Assembly (NCBI GenBank): GCA_009667805.1 | Contig: CM019067.1 | Span: 65,332,637-65,396,636, forward strand | Direction: 5' to 3' | Length of the DNA: 64,000 nt | DNA from: Leptobrachium leishanense | Taxonomy: Eukaryota; Chordata; Amphibia; Anura; Megophryidae | Shown here: positions 45,030-57,176 of the stretch, piece after piece | How positions within the stretch are numbered: the stretch's first letter is position 1 | Layout of the letters: every line of letters starts with the position of its first letter | Translations under genes and position numbers: made by a program | Notes under the pieces: model-generated | Database searches by the model: none | The model's input: only the letters and a program-made list of their open reading frames with translations | What the model was told of the DNA's origin: nothing

Positions 45030-45960
45030 AAATAAGATTCCAAAACCCCAGAGTAATGTGATGCAATGATGCCTTTTTGTTGTACCTGATACTTAAATTC
45101 AATATTTTATTTGCTGCAATCCGGCAGCTTTTGCAGAATGTCGGATTGCTGCTTCAGCGACTCCACTTTCAGCAAGTTACAGTGACCATTCGCTAAATAG
45201 GGAATTCACCTTATTTTTGGCAAAATAAATTCCCCGAAATGTGAAAAAAGCAGAGGATCTAAAGATCATTAGACCCTTTAGATTCTAACTTCCATAATAA
45301 CCTCTAAAATGACATAAACCCAGGGAAATACAATAAACTTAATAAACAATGTGGCATTTAGCCTACCTCTTAATCCCTAAAATGCCATTAATCAAGGAAA
45401 AAATAAAATGTATACTGTGAGGGATGAATCCTACCCATTAACCCTTAATATACAACTAAAACCACTAAACACTTCACTGCTGAGCCATTTCAACCCTGTG
45501 AAAATGTTTACGTTTAAGTGCACGTTTTTATTTAATGTTGTATGACTTTTACTTTACACTGAATATGGTCATGTTGGGTATCATTTGAAAGGCCAGAATC
45601 TGCACTTTCCAATGACACCTAGAACGATGCACAGGAACAGAGATACGTGGTCCGAAAAGTGTGGGAATCTGGATGCTGATTTTTGGTGGGGGGGCACATG
45701 GGGGGCGAGGAATAACCTAGGGGGAGCAATTTCCCCCCTGTAGAGACGCCTATGCTCAGGCTTAAATGTATGGATTTATTGGTATGAGTTGGAATAACAG
45801 GATGTTTTTAGGAGGGCCCTCTGTCATCTAGTTACACACATGGTAGGACCCCATATACTTATATTATGACAGAAGATACCCAGTGAATGTTCAGCGCAAT
45901 TTATTATGATGTGCAGTTGCACACATGGAACATTTTTACATTACAGACAAATTTAATGCT
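45030..45960. other. Intergenic sequence, nothing firm
   Basis: Contains a TTCACTGCTGAG...GGTATCATTTGAAAGGCCAG block (45460-45625) like other dispersed modules in the window. No coding signal. Confidence 0.35.
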
Positions 45961-45965
45961 CTATC

Positions 45966-46172
45966 ATAAACCACAGGAACATCCAAAAGGTGTAGAAGAG
46001 GACCTCAAAGATAGATCTTCAGGGCCACTTCACAGGTCAAAGCCTGTGCAAGTGCATCATAGGAAAATGGTGGTCATCATACCAACGTATTACAGCAGCA
46101 AGTACATATATCATAAACCACAGGACCATCCGAAAGGTGTAGAAGAGGACCTCAAAGGTGGATCTTCAGGAC
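45966..46172. repeat. Duplicated host segment bracketing the provirus
   Basis: CATAAACCACAGGAACATCC...ATCTTCAGG occurs at about 45964-46028 and again at 46110-46172. The first copy continues into CCACTTCACAGGTCAAAGCC; the second is broken by the provirus, and that continuation reappears at 60705 after the SINE. The first copy thus shows what the site looked like before insertion. Confidence 0.8.
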
Positions 46173-47307
46173 TGAAGGAAAGGGTTAACATTTGCTTCTA
46201 CAGATTGAGCTGTGTCTGCACATAGAGTTGTCAAATACCATGTATTGCACTTTGTTCCTTGACTCTGCATGGTGAACCCTATGCCCTTATATGTATATGT
46301 CCAGCTGTTCTGTAATGTTTACATTGCTGTGCATGACTGTGCAAAAGGGTCCTAACCATCTACATAACCCTCAGTAAAACTTGGGTGGGGCAGAAGAGCC
46401 CACTGACTACCTGTCACGATCAGCCACAATGGCGGTACCTGGCATGCGCCAAGTAGGGCCCAGGTAAGAGGAAAAGCCGCTATATGCAGAGATGCGTGAC
46501 ACAACAATCAGGATAAGGAAATAAACCACAGAAGACACTGGGGACCTCTGCACGGCTAATACCGAAGGAGCCCTATACTGATAGAACTAATGCACTAATG
46601 GAAAAAGGATACCTTGTAGCCGTGCAGAGTCCTGGGAAAAACACAGACACCTAAAGGAGATATACTCAATAACTTGCAGGGAAGGACTTCAATAAACTAA
46701 AGCCGTGGTCTACAGGGATACACAACATATAATACGATAAGCACGGAACTGCTAGGGATTCCCAGAAGAGTGGTCAATGAATAAGCCAGGGGTCAAAACC
46801 AAAACGTATACCTTGAGCCAAAGCGGGGATATAGCACCAGAGAAAATCCGTCAGCCAGGCCAGAGGGTCAATACCAGGAAGTCAATCAGAAACCTAGAAC
46901 TCAGACAAGGGGGAAACACTGAGAAAGCACTAGGATAGAATAACAGGGAGCTCTCAGGAACAAATCTGTAGCTGAAGTGAACCAGGATGCAAGAGCATGG
47001 TGATATGGGCCCATGGCTTTAAATAGGGCAGTAATCAGCCCATATCACCAGCAGAAGTTCAACGAGCAAAGAACTTAACCCCTGAGCTGCATGTCAGGGA
47101 AAGCAGCACAGGGAAACACAGACATAAGGAATACAGAGGGCAGGGAGACAGGGTTGGAACGTGGGAACGTGACACTACCTTGCTGTCTGTCTTTCATTTC
47201 TTCATCCGTGGGCTATTCTCTGCTGCAGCGTAACTCGACGTCTTCCTCTTCTGAAGCTGCTACCAGCTAGATCAGGGATCTGGACGTGAAGCGGATTTAC
47301 CCTAACA
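46173..47307 (+). repeat. 5' LTR, interrupted by a solo LTR
   Basis: TGAAGGAAAGGGTTAACATT... matches the 3' LTR at 60119-60486 with few differences on both sides of the insertion at 46412-47174. The LTR/PBS boundary is set to within 2-3 bases. Confidence 0.88.
46412..47174. mobile_element. Solo LTR inserted in the proviral 5' LTR
   Basis: Starts TGTCACG and ends CGTGACA, 763 bp, with a perfect 5-bp duplication CTACC at 46407-46411 and 47175-47179. The intact 3' LTR reads straight across this site (GACTACCTTGCTG). TG...CA ends and a 5-bp duplication suggest a Gypsy-type LTR; no internal region is left. Confidence 0.85.
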
Positions 47308-47309
47308 AT

Positions 47310-47327
47310 TGGGGGCTGGTCCGGGAT
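47310..47327 (+). promoter_or_regulatory. Primer-binding site, tRNA-Pro type
   Basis: TGGGGGCTGGTCCGGGAT, directly after the 5' LTR; one base from the usual proline-tRNA primer site. Confidence 0.82.
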
Positions 47328-47693
47328 GGCTGCCTAAGAGTGGTGAGTATGTCCGTTTGTCTTGTCTGACAGAGTACTTTACTGTCCGCTTTGGTGGTAG
47401 CCATACCCATTTGTTTTATGTGGGGAAAATAATCCGAACCTGGTACGTCTTATATGGCCGGATGTCCTGGGGACATAGACAAAATAGACAATATTAGGAA
47501 TATTGTGATAATAATGTAGCCAAGGAAGAGGAGAATCGAGTATTTTTGTACTATCTTTCCTCTGTCTATATATTTGTTTGTGTGATCTTTTGGTGGGGTC
47601 TGAGTGGTAAGGAACTGACTCCAGTCACTGTTATATTGTCAAGTTTGTATTTGATTGTATTGCTGAACTGAGAATTCACTGTTGAAACAAATT

Positions 47694-49010
47694 ATGGGAA
47701 AAACATCATCCAAATTCCCTGTCCTTTTAGTGGGAGAAAATTGTAAAGAATATGTTTGTAGAGTAAGTGACACAGAATCATACTATGTGGTCCCATGGAT
47801 TGATCACCTAGCGGGATGGACCGAGGTGATGGGGAGTTGTAGTCCATTTTCCCGCAATGGTGGGAATGACACGTTCCACATGGATATGATAAAAGGTCTG
47901 TGCCTTCTTGACACAGACGCTTGGCCCTATTTCCTGCCAGACCCACAATGGGATAAAGATTATATAAAACAAGGCAGAATAAATTGGATACAATTTGCCC
48001 CAGGGTGGTTCCCCAAAGGAATAAAGACAGATACTTTAAAATCACATGTTGCTAAAGTTAACAAACCCGAGAATGTCACCCGTCAAGCAAACAAGCATAA
48101 ACTGGAACAGACTATAAAAAGAATGTTACCTAAAGCCCCTACTTATAAAACTCCTATGAAACAGGGCCCCCCACCCCTGTATCCACTGCCAATGTCCCTA
48201 TTTCCCTCACTGACCGCCGAAGATATAGAAATCGCTGACTATATTCTAAATAGATCAGAAGGACAAGCTCTTATGTGGGAACAGTTATCCACATATATGA
48301 TTAAATGTTTCCAGCCCCATGCTTCCCTCCCCCTCGACATCCCATGTAAACAAAAGCAGACTGAATCAGTCAGTAGAATTCTGGAACAGGTTCAATGATG
48401 CATGGGAACATGATGCAGGGCTGTCCAAGAAAAGGGATATGCACACCCTTCTCATATCCACTTTTAACAATAATTTAAAACCACACATGATCACCCCAGT
48501 GAAACAGATGTTGCCTGAATGGACATCGTGTGATTTACCACAATTCCAAGATCGCATCACCCAATGCGAAGCTGCGGGCTGCTTTGATATACCTCAACCT
48601 AAATCCACCGCCCCTGCCCAAACGCAAGTGTACCAGGGACTCGGTCGCAGCCGCGGCTGAGGATTTAGGGGTGGGTACAGAGGAGGATTTTGGGGTGGAC
48701 AAGTGCCCAACCCAGGTCCAAACAGAGCAGGTCCCAACCCTACACCAGACACGTTGTACACGCCACACAAACCTCAACCTTGCTTTAATTGTGGTGCGCT
48801 GGATCATTGGGCCAGGGAGTGCCCATGGCCCCGTAAACCGCGACAATCAGAATTGCAATCAAACATCCCACACCAGTCTCCAAACGCCCAATATCAGTCA
48901 CAAGATCTGGGTCCACAATTTCCCTTGGAATGGGATTCCCAAAGGTGTGCATAAAGCTGCCCTAGCGATCTTGTCCCTATTTTTCCAGAGATCACAACCA
49001 CATGCAATGA
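47694..49010 (+). pseudogene. Retroviral gag remnant
   Basis: The ATG at 47694 opens MGKTSS, with a Gly2 suited to myristoylation of a matrix protein. The first frame runs to a stop at 48396-48398 and the capsid-like part continues in another frame from about 48319 to 48660. A third frame (48703-48954) holds a zinc knuckle, CFNCGALDHWARECP (CX2CX4HX4C), the nucleocapsid mark. So at least two frame changes break the gene. The proline-rich stretch near 48150-48190 is normal between domains. Confidence 0.85.
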
Positions 49011-49035
49011 TGAACCTTTCATTCTTCTGAGTATA
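48985..49035 (+). pseudogene. Retroviral protease, first residues only
   Basis: The last codons before the break (EPFILLSIEG) look like the beginning of a retroviral aspartic protease. The catalytic Asp-Thr-Gly is not reached: similarity stops where CACGGGGGGCGTGGCC begins, just before the assembly gap. Confidence 0.5.
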
Positions 49036-49703
49036 GAAGGCACGGGGGGCGTGGCCGGGACGTCCAGGAAGNNNNNNNNNNNNNNNNNNNNNNNNNNNNN
49101 NNNNNNNNNNNNNNNNNNNNNNNNNNNNNNNNNNNNNNNNNNNNNNNNNNNNNNNNNNNNNNNNNNNNNNNTGGCTGGTCTCTCCTGAGCGTGAGTTTTT
49201 CGTCTGGCTTGGAGTGATGTGTGGCAACATGTCTGCTGCGCAAGCTCACCTTTTACGAGATATGGGTTGACAAGACCCCAGAGGCATTTTTTCATTTTTT
49301 TTCTTTTATTCTTTCTTTTTTGACGCTCCCTGACGGGGATTTTGAGACTCTCTTCTGCTTTTTGATGCAAACTTATGTCTTTACTTATTGACTCTTCGCA
49401 ATATGTTTCCCGCCCTCTGAGGACTTTCCATTCCCCTAATTTTCTTTAAGATGACCTTTACTAGATGGGCATACTTTTTTAATATTTTTCTTCACAGACG
49501 ACTGTTGCGGATGACTTATGTTTATGTTTTTGACCCCCCCCCCTCTCATATTCTGATTTATCTGAGCTGCTTTACATGATATTTTTCATTATTTTTCCTT
49601 ACGCTGAGTTCTTGCAGCTGACTATGTGTGGCCCTACGAGGCCCTCACTTTGTGTTTGCTTGTATGATGACATATTTCAAAATAAAAAAATTTAATTTAA
49701 AAA
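49032..49703 (+). mobile_element. Probable LINE (L1-like) fragment around the gap
   Basis: CACGGGGGGCGTGGCCGGGA before the gap resembles a LINE 5' start, and the sequence after it ends in an A-rich tail (49678-49703). The middle is unread. Weakly supported; it might instead be two unrelated pieces. Confidence 0.35.
49072..49171. other. Assembly gap (100 N)
   Basis: Exactly 100 N, the usual placeholder for a gap of unknown size. The join across it is not proven. Confidence 0.97.
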
Positions 49704-50013
49704 AATAAAATAATAAAAATGAAAAATTCTTTCAAATATCGTGCCTAGGGGGTCCCCATAACCTGCCCATGAAGTGGCGTATTTCTAGGATGTGTAGAAA
49801 CACTTAAAAACAAAAAAATTACGTTTCAAATGACGGTAAATGCTTTTCCTTTAATCTATCCATAAACAACTGCTTGGGGCGGCAGTCTGTATGAAAAGAG
49901 GAGACATTTTCGGACAAGTAGAAAAAGTTTAGTGATTTTTTGGCTAAATTATTGTGAAACTTATGCAGGCTTTGGATGAAAGTAACAATAGGTGCTTTAA
50001 AATTGGACCTTTA

Positions 50014-50440
50014 GGCTAGGGTCAGACGAACGCATTTTTCACGTGCGTTTAGCCGCACGAAATCACGGCCGTGCTAGCAGCAAATGACGTCCAATGCCGG
50101 GGAACATACGACGAACGGCCGCATGAAAGTTCGTCCGTGCAACGCAAGTGGCCAACGAACGCATTTTTTCGAGAACGTCAAACCGCTACTACTGACGTAC
50201 AGAGTGCGCTGCGGCCGCATAGCGGCGTGTTTGCATTATTGGGAGACGTCAGACGCTGCACACGTCCGGCCAACATAACGTCAAGACGCAGAAAGGGTTT
50301 TATTGATGATCCGTACAAAATCACGGACGAAAAGGCGCATCGTATGACCGCTATCGCGTATTCCGGGAAAAAATACGTACGTTCGTTCGAACGCACTTTT
50401 TCACGGACACCGTGAAAAATGCGTTCGTCTGACCCTAGCC
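50014..50440. mobile_element. Harbinger-like MITE, family 1, copy 4
   Basis: Begins GGCTAGGGTCAGACGAACGC, ends with its inverse; TTA on both sides (50011-50013, 50441-50443). Inserted in the hAT element. Confidence 0.85.
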
Positions 50441-50449
50441 TTAGCGTCG

Positions 50450-51425
50450 GCAACAGTGCAGTCACACAGTAACCACTCTGAGGATATGAATCTGATACAG
50501 GCGTCAGTGGCAGTGCACCCAAATATTGTGCTTTTGGTGCCAGGCCTGCAAGTACTATCATACAGTAACCCCTCTGTAGTATTGTGGAAGAATGCAGGGG
50601 TGGACCTTGCGGTTCTATATTAAAAAGATATGCATCTGGTAAAGGCGTTAGTGCACCCAGATATTGTGCTTTTGGTGCCAGGCCAGCAAGTACATTCATA
50701 CAGTAACCCCTCTGTGGTATTGTGGAAGAATGCAGGGGTGGACCATGTGGTCCTATATTAAAAAGATATGAATCTGGTAATGGGCGTCAGTGCACCCAGA
50801 TATTGTGCTTTTGGTGCCAGACTGCCAGGCCAGCAAGTACTATCATACAGTAACCCCTTTGTAGTATTGTAGAAGAATGCAGGGGTGGACCATGTGGACC
50901 TATAGTAAAAAGATATGAATCTGGTAAAGGCGTCAGTGCACCCAGATATTGTGCTTTTGGTGCCAGGCCAGCAAGTGCATTCATACAGTAACCCCTCTGT
51001 GGTATTGTGGAAGAGTGCAGGGTTGGACCCTGCGGTTCAAAAAATTTAAATGATATAGATGTGGCACAGGCGTCATTGCAGCCAAATATTGCACCTTTCA
51101 TGGCAGCAAGTGCCTTCACACCGTAACCCTTTTGTGGTATTGTGGAAGAGTGCAGGGTTGGACCCTGCGGTTCAAAAAATTAAAATGATATAAATCTGGC
51201 ACAGGCGTCAGTGCAGCCAAATATTGTGCCTTTCATGGCAGCAAGTGCCTTCACACCGTAACCCTTTTGTGGTATTGTGGAAGAGTGCGGGGTTGGACCC
51301 TGCGGTTCAAAAAATTTAAATGATATAGATGTGGCAGAGGCATCAGTGCAGCCAAATATTGTGCCTTTCATGGCAGCAAGTGCATTCACACCATAACCCT
51401 TTTGTGGTATTGTGGAAGAGTTCAG
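50450..51425. repeat. Subterminal tandem repeats of the hAT, about 130-140 bp units
   Basis: About seven units with AGTAACCCCTCTGTGGTATT and CCAAATATTGTGC. Continues to within about 25 bases of the transposase stop. Reading frames over it are by-products. Confidence 0.9.
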
Positions 51426-51462
51426 TGCTGGAGGGTTTGTGAATGCAGAAGACATCCCCGAT

Positions 51463-54400
51463 CTATTCCGTTACGTCAGCATCAGGGGATTGATAACTGC
51501 TGATCCAGGATTGATTCATTTTTATAAATGTCAGCCGGTCTACAGAGTCGGTGGACAGACGCACTCTTTTGTCTGCGACAAAACCTCCAGCGGCACTGAA
51601 CGTCCTTTCAGAAAGCACGCGGGATGAAGGGCAACCTAGTAGCTGCATAACATATTGGCTAAATTCTGGCCAGTGATCCAATCTCAACACCCAGTAAGCC
51701 AGTGGATCATCTGCTGGAAAGGTATCCAGGTCTGCCCTTGCCCCTAGGTAGTCCGGCACCATATGGTGAAGACGCTGGCAATGGGTGCCTACATTTGACG
51801 TCCCTGGGCGTTGTGGACAAAATTTTTTTAAAAATGCATCAGTCAAGCGGCCGTGACCTTCACCACTATTCCTCTGATCATCCGCAACCTCAGAAGCACG
51901 TGTGTCATCACTTGGTAACCTACCAGTGCCTGGAAAGGTGTTACACAAGTGTCGCTTTAGAGCGTCCTCAAGTTTTTCATCCTGTGCTCAGTCTGTGCGG
52001 GCAGGATGAGCTCTGCAACTTTACCCTTGTATCGTGGATCAAGAAGGGTTGCCAACCAGTAATGATCCCTCTCCTTGATAGCACGAATCCTGGGGTCCTT
52101 TAGCAGGCTTTGCATTATAAGGGAGCCCATGCAGCGTAGGTTGGAGGTGGCATTAGCTTCCGAGTCTTCCTGGTCAATGAGGATGACCCCATCATGCACT
52201 TTCTCCTCCCAGCCACGCACTAGTCCTTGTGTTTCTGGGCACACGAAACCCTCCCTTGAGAAATCCCCACCTTCAGTGCCCCCACTACTTAAATATTCCT
52301 CCTCCTCCTCATCCTCCTCCTGTCTGATCTGAGTAGGGCCCGCTGGAATGCTGTCTGCGGAAAGACTGGGGCCTTGAGAGCTAGGGAAGGCCTCCTCTTC
52401 CTCCCGCTGCTCTGCCTCTAGAGCCACATCTATAATTTCCCGCGGAGTGTGCTCCAGCAGGAACACTAAAGGAATTGTGTCACTGATGCATGCACTGTCC
52501 CTGCTCACCATCCTCGTTGCCTCCTCAAATGGTGACAGTACAGTGCATGCATCCTTGATCATCAGCCACTGCAGGGGGGGAAACCAAGTTGACCTGAACC
52601 TGTCCTTGTGCCATACTCACACAGGTACTCGTTGATGGCCCTCTGCTGCTTGTGCAGATGCTGCAGCATTGCTAATGTCGAGTTCCACCTGGTGGGCATG
52701 CCACAGATCAGACGGTTTGTGGGAAAGTGGAATTCTCTTTGAATTTCTGCCAGGCGAACGCTTGCTGGGAATGACCGTCTGAAGTGGCTGCAGACTTTTC
52801 TGGCCTGGCTGAGAAGCTCTGGCAGCCCTGGGTACTTGGTTAGGAAACGCTGTCCCACTAGATTTAGGACGTGTGCTAGGCATGGTACATGCGTCAATTT
52901 ACCCTTGCGTAGGGCGGAGAGAAGGCTGCTGCCATTATCACAGACGATCATTCCCAGCTGAAGCTGGCGTGGTGTTAACAATCTCTGCACCTGCCCCTGC
53001 AGAGCTGACAGAATTTCTGGCCCGGTGTGGCTCCTGTCCCCTAAACAAACCAACTCAAGCACAGTATGGCTTCTTTTTGCTTGAGCAATTGCGTAGACCC
53101 TCTCAGGCGTCGGTTTAACTGCCACTTCGCCAGAGACACAGAAGGAGGAGGAGGAAGAGGGAGAGGTGGTGGTGGTGGAGCAGACAGACCTCATACAAGC
53201 AGCTTTCTGGAGGCGTGGTGGATGAACAAGCTGCAGCACAGAGCCCCGTCTTGGATCCCTCCCAGCTGCAATCAGAGTTACCCAGTGTGCCGTGAAGGAA
53301 ATGTAACTACCCTGTCCTTGCTTGCTGGACCACGTGTCTAAAGTCACATGCACCTTGCTGCTGACTGCCTTTCTCAATGACTCCATAACATTGTCTTCCA
53401 CGTGCTGGTATAGTGCTGGAATGGGCTTCCGTGAAAAGAAATGGCGTTTTGGAACCTGCCACTGTGGTACAGCATATTCAGCAAATTCACGGAAGGAAGC
53501 AGAGTCCACCAGCTGGAAAGGCAGCAGCTGCAATGCGAGTAATTTTGCTAAACTGGCATTTCGACGCTGTGCTTGGGGATGGATGGGACTATATTTTTTC
53601 TTACGCTGCAGCAGCTGCAGCAACGTAATCTGACTGCATAAATCTTCAGCTGATGGGATGCTGTCACATTGTGAGGAAGGACCTGGTACATCCATTACTG
53701 TAGCATCATCCCTGTCAGTGGAGGTTGTAGGCAATGACATGGCAGGACATACAGTGGGGGTAGAGACAGATCAGAGGACCTACGCAAAGTTTTGCGCCAA
53801 TGGGATGTGTGGCAGGAGGTCATATGTCGTCTCAAGCACATGGTACCCAAGTGTCCGGCGTCTTTCCCACGCTTAAGCCTCATCTGACATAGATTACAAA
53901 TAGCAACGGTGCGGTCTGCTGCACATTTCTTAAAGAATTCCCAGCAGACAGCAGAGTTCCTGTGTGTGTGCTTTGAGACAACAGCGCTCTGCACCGGTGC
54001 AGCTCTGACTTCTGATGCCTTGGACTGGCTAGTGCTACGGTTGGTCATAGAGGATGTTGTGCCTTGTGTTTGCTGCGCCTCCTTCTCCTCCTCCCCCTCC
54101 TCCTCCTCACTTGATTCCTCTGTTCGATCTGGCACCCAGGTGGAGTCAGTGACCTCATCATCAATGTCATCTTCACCCCCTATCTCCTCGTCACTGGAGC
54201 CAACTTGGCAGTATGCTGCAGCTGCTGGGGCAACATGAGTGCCAGTTATTTGTGTGTCATCACTGGCACCCCCTTCCTCTAGGTTGATTATACTCCCTTC
54301 CTCAACCTCAGAGATTGAATCAGAGCACTATACTTGCTGTGCATCCTCAAGCAGCATGTCACTGTCATTGTAGTCAAACAATTCAGCTGACTCCTCCGTG

Positions 54401-54729
54401 TGTGATAGCGAGGCTACGACAGGAGTAGCTGTGGACATGGAGGCTGCATTAGATGCTTTGGCAGCTGAGGTGGACTGTAAAGCACTACAAGCCTGGCTGG
54501 CAGAGGACTCGGAGGATGAGGATGGCCTGGTTAGCCAATCCACCAAATCCTCTGTATGTTGCTGCTGCTTAAGAAGACGGCCAGCACCAGTTAGAAAGGA
54601 CAAGCGTGCCCCTGCAGAGGATGCACCACGTCCACCACGACCAGAGGCACAGCCTCCGGACACAGGGGCTGCTTGCCCTCTTATCTGTGTCTGGGAGCGT
54701 CTGTCTGTCCTTTTTGTTCTTTCAGACAT
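51463..54729 (-). pseudogene. BED-finger hAT transposase, four disabling changes
   Basis: The ATG at 54729 (MSERTKRTD) starts a low-complexity N-terminal part, then a BED zinc finger near 53990-53850 (CWEFFKKC..., CNLC, then His-x4-His-type spacing). The RNase H-like core follows: HVTLDTWSS, IVCDNGSS (catalytic Asp), CLAHVLNL, MPTRWNST, LSPFEEAT (catalytic Glu region) and LLDPRYKG. The C-terminal dimerisation domain has YWVLRLDHWPEF and SERTFSAAG. One in-frame TAG (54330-54328) and frame changes near 53740, 52565 and 51950 break it. The order and family are clear; it is inactive as read. Confidence 0.9.
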
Positions 54730-54829
54730 GGTGAGTGATATATAGATTAAATATATACAGAACTCTGATTCAACTCTGGTATAAAGATTAAAGATTTACA
54801 GAACTCTGGTATAACTCAGTGAGACACCC

Positions 54830-56215
54830 TGATAGCTGGCAGCCAGTGACAAGACACAGATTACAATTCCCTCCTATAAATCAGTGATACCCCCTGATGG
54901 GTGGCAGTGTGAAGCCACAGATTACAATTCGCATAAATCTGATAGAAGTATGTGGGACCCCCTGATGGGTGGCAGTGAGAAGCCACAGATGACAAGTCTC
55001 AGAAACCTCCTAGAAATCAGTGAGACCCCCTGATGGGTGGCAGTGAAGAGCCACAGATTACAAGTCTCAGAAACCTCCTTTAAATCAGTGTGACCCCCTG
55101 ATGGGTGGCAGTGAGAAGACACAAATTACAAATCTCAGAAACCTCCTATAAATCAGTGTGACCCCCTTATGGGTGGCAGTGAGAAGCCACAGATTACAAG
55201 TCTCAGAAACCTCCTATAAATCAGTGTGACCCCCTGATGGGTGGCAGTGAGAAGCCACAGATTACAAGTCTCAGAAACCTCCTTTAAATCAGTGTGACTC
55301 CCTGATGGGTGGCAGTGAAAAGCCACAGATTACAATTCACATAAATCTGCTAGAAGTATGTGGACCCCCTGATGGGTGGCAGTGAGAAGCCACAGATTAC
55401 AAGTCTCAGAAACCTCCTATAAATCAGTGTGACCCCCTGATGGGTGGCAGTGAGAAGCCACAGATTACAAATCTCAGAAACCTCCTTTTAATCGGTGTGA
55501 CCCCCTGATGGGTGGCAGTGAGAAGCCACAGATTACAAATCTCAGAAATCTCCTATAAATCAGTGAGACCCCCTGATGGGTGGCAGTGAGAAACCACAGA
55601 TTACAATCCGCATAAATCTGCTAGAAGTATATGGGACCCCCTGATGGGTGGCAGTGAGAAGCCACAGATTACAAATCTCAGAAACCTCCTATAAATCAGT
55701 GTGACCCCCTGATGGGTGGCAGTGAGAAGCCACAGATTACAAATCTCAGAAACCTCCTATAAATCAGTGAGACCCCCTGATGGGTGGCAGTGAGAAGCCA
55801 CAGATTACAAGTCTCAGAAACCTCCTATAAATCAGTGTGACCCCCTGATGGGTGGCAGTGAGAAGCCACAGATTACAAATCTCAGAAACCTCCTATAATC
55901 AGTGTGACCCCTGATGGGTGGCAGTGAGAAGCCACAGATTACAAGTCTCAGAAACCTCCTATAAATCAGTGTGACCCCTGATGGGTGGCAGTGAGAAGCC
56001 ACAGATTACAATTCGCATAAATCTGCTAGAAGTATGTGGGACCCCCTGATGGGTGGCAGTGAGAAGACACAGATTACAATTCACATAAATCTGCTAGAAG
56101 TATGTGAGACACCCTGATGGGTGGCAGTGAGAAGTCACAGATTACAAATCTCAGAAACCTCCTATAAATCAGTGAGACCCCCTGATGGGTGGCAGCCAGT
56201 GAGAACACTAACAAT
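54830..56215. repeat. Subterminal tandem repeats of the hAT, 68-bp units
   Basis: About twenty units with CCCCCTGATGGGTGGCAGTG and AGCCACAGATTACAA. Direct repeats without unique spacers, so not a CRISPR array. Confidence 0.95.
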
Positions 56216-56765
56216 TCACAAATATTTTGTAGAAATTAGTGACCCCCAAAATACTTGCTGGCAGTGACAAGAGACAGATCACCTTAATTCCCAAATGTTT
56301 TGTAGAAATTAGTGACCCCCAAAATACTTTCTGGCAGTGACAAGACACAGATCACCTCAATTCCCAAATGTTTTGTAGAAATTTGTGACCCCCAAAATAC
56401 TTGCTGGCAGTGACAAGACACAGATCACCTCAATTCCCAAATGTTATGTAGAAATTAGTGACCCCCAAAATACTGCATGGTACTGGCTGTGTGACAGACA
56501 CAGATCACTTCAATTCCCAAATGTTTTGTAGGAATTAGTGACCCCCAAAATACTTGCTGACAGTGACAAGACACAGAAGATCACCTCAATTGCCAAATGT
56601 TTTGTAGAAATTTGTGACCTCCAAAATACTTGGTGGCAGCCAGTGACAAGACACAGATCACCTCAATTCCCAAATGTTTTGTAGAAATTTGTGACCCCCA
56701 AAATACTTGCTGGCAGTGACAAGACACACATCACCTCAATTCCCAGATATTTGGTAGAAATTAGA
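56216..56765. repeat. Subterminal tandem repeats of the hAT, 73-bp units
   Basis: About seven units with TTAGTGACCCCCAAAATACT and CTCAATTCCCAAATGTTTTG. The start of the unit resembles the 68-bp array next to it (GTGACCCCC...GGCAGTGA), so one may derive from the other. Confidence 0.93.
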
Positions 56766-57176
56766 CCCCCCCAGACCCCCCCCAGTAGCGTGGCAGACCG
56801 GCAGTAAGAACACACAACAACTATCTCCTATGAAATCTCCTCTCAAATGCGTGCAGAAGCGCTGCGTGGAAACCTTATATAGTGTGCTGCGGGACTTAGT
56901 TCTGTGAGCCCATGATTGGGCAAAATTTGCCCAATCAGGACTCTGAGCCGTGATTGGCATAGTGTTGAACCTGTCTTGCACCAGACCTGTGGTCAGGTGC
57001 AAGGCTGTAGCCAATTACGAGCTTCAGGCCAGTGGGAAAGTGCATTGTGGTCCATTGTGGTGCATTGTGGTCAAACATGAGGCGAACACCAGGAAATGTT
57101 CTGAGTTCACGAACAGAACGAACATGCTAAGTTCGGTCCGAACTCCGAACCGTCGGAACCGAACAGCTCATCCCTA

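Larger units (their letters stand above)
49704..57176 (-). mobile_element. hAT transposon with broken transposase, inserted in the provirus
   Basis: The right end GAACAGCTCATCCCTA (ends 57176) and the left block 49704-49940 match the non-autonomous hAT at 10136-13383. The first about 290 bases, with the left TAGGGATGAGC end, are missing, so no target duplication can be read. It contains tandem subterminal repeats on both sides of a minus-strand transposase gene and a nested Harbinger-like MITE (50014-50440). Retroviral pol resumes at 57177. Confidence 0.85.

Noticed and set aside
49172..49370. Open frames running through the N gap
   Set aside because: They contain undefined residues and depend on the 100-N placeholder.
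53909..54238. Plus-strand frames over the hAT transposase (for example Ser-rich 109 residues)
   Set aside because: Antisense shadows of the acidic, GAG/GAA-rich transposase region on the minus strand.
54830..56215. Regular repeats that might suggest a CRISPR array
   Set aside because: Direct tandem copies without unique spacers, inside a vertebrate hAT transposon.
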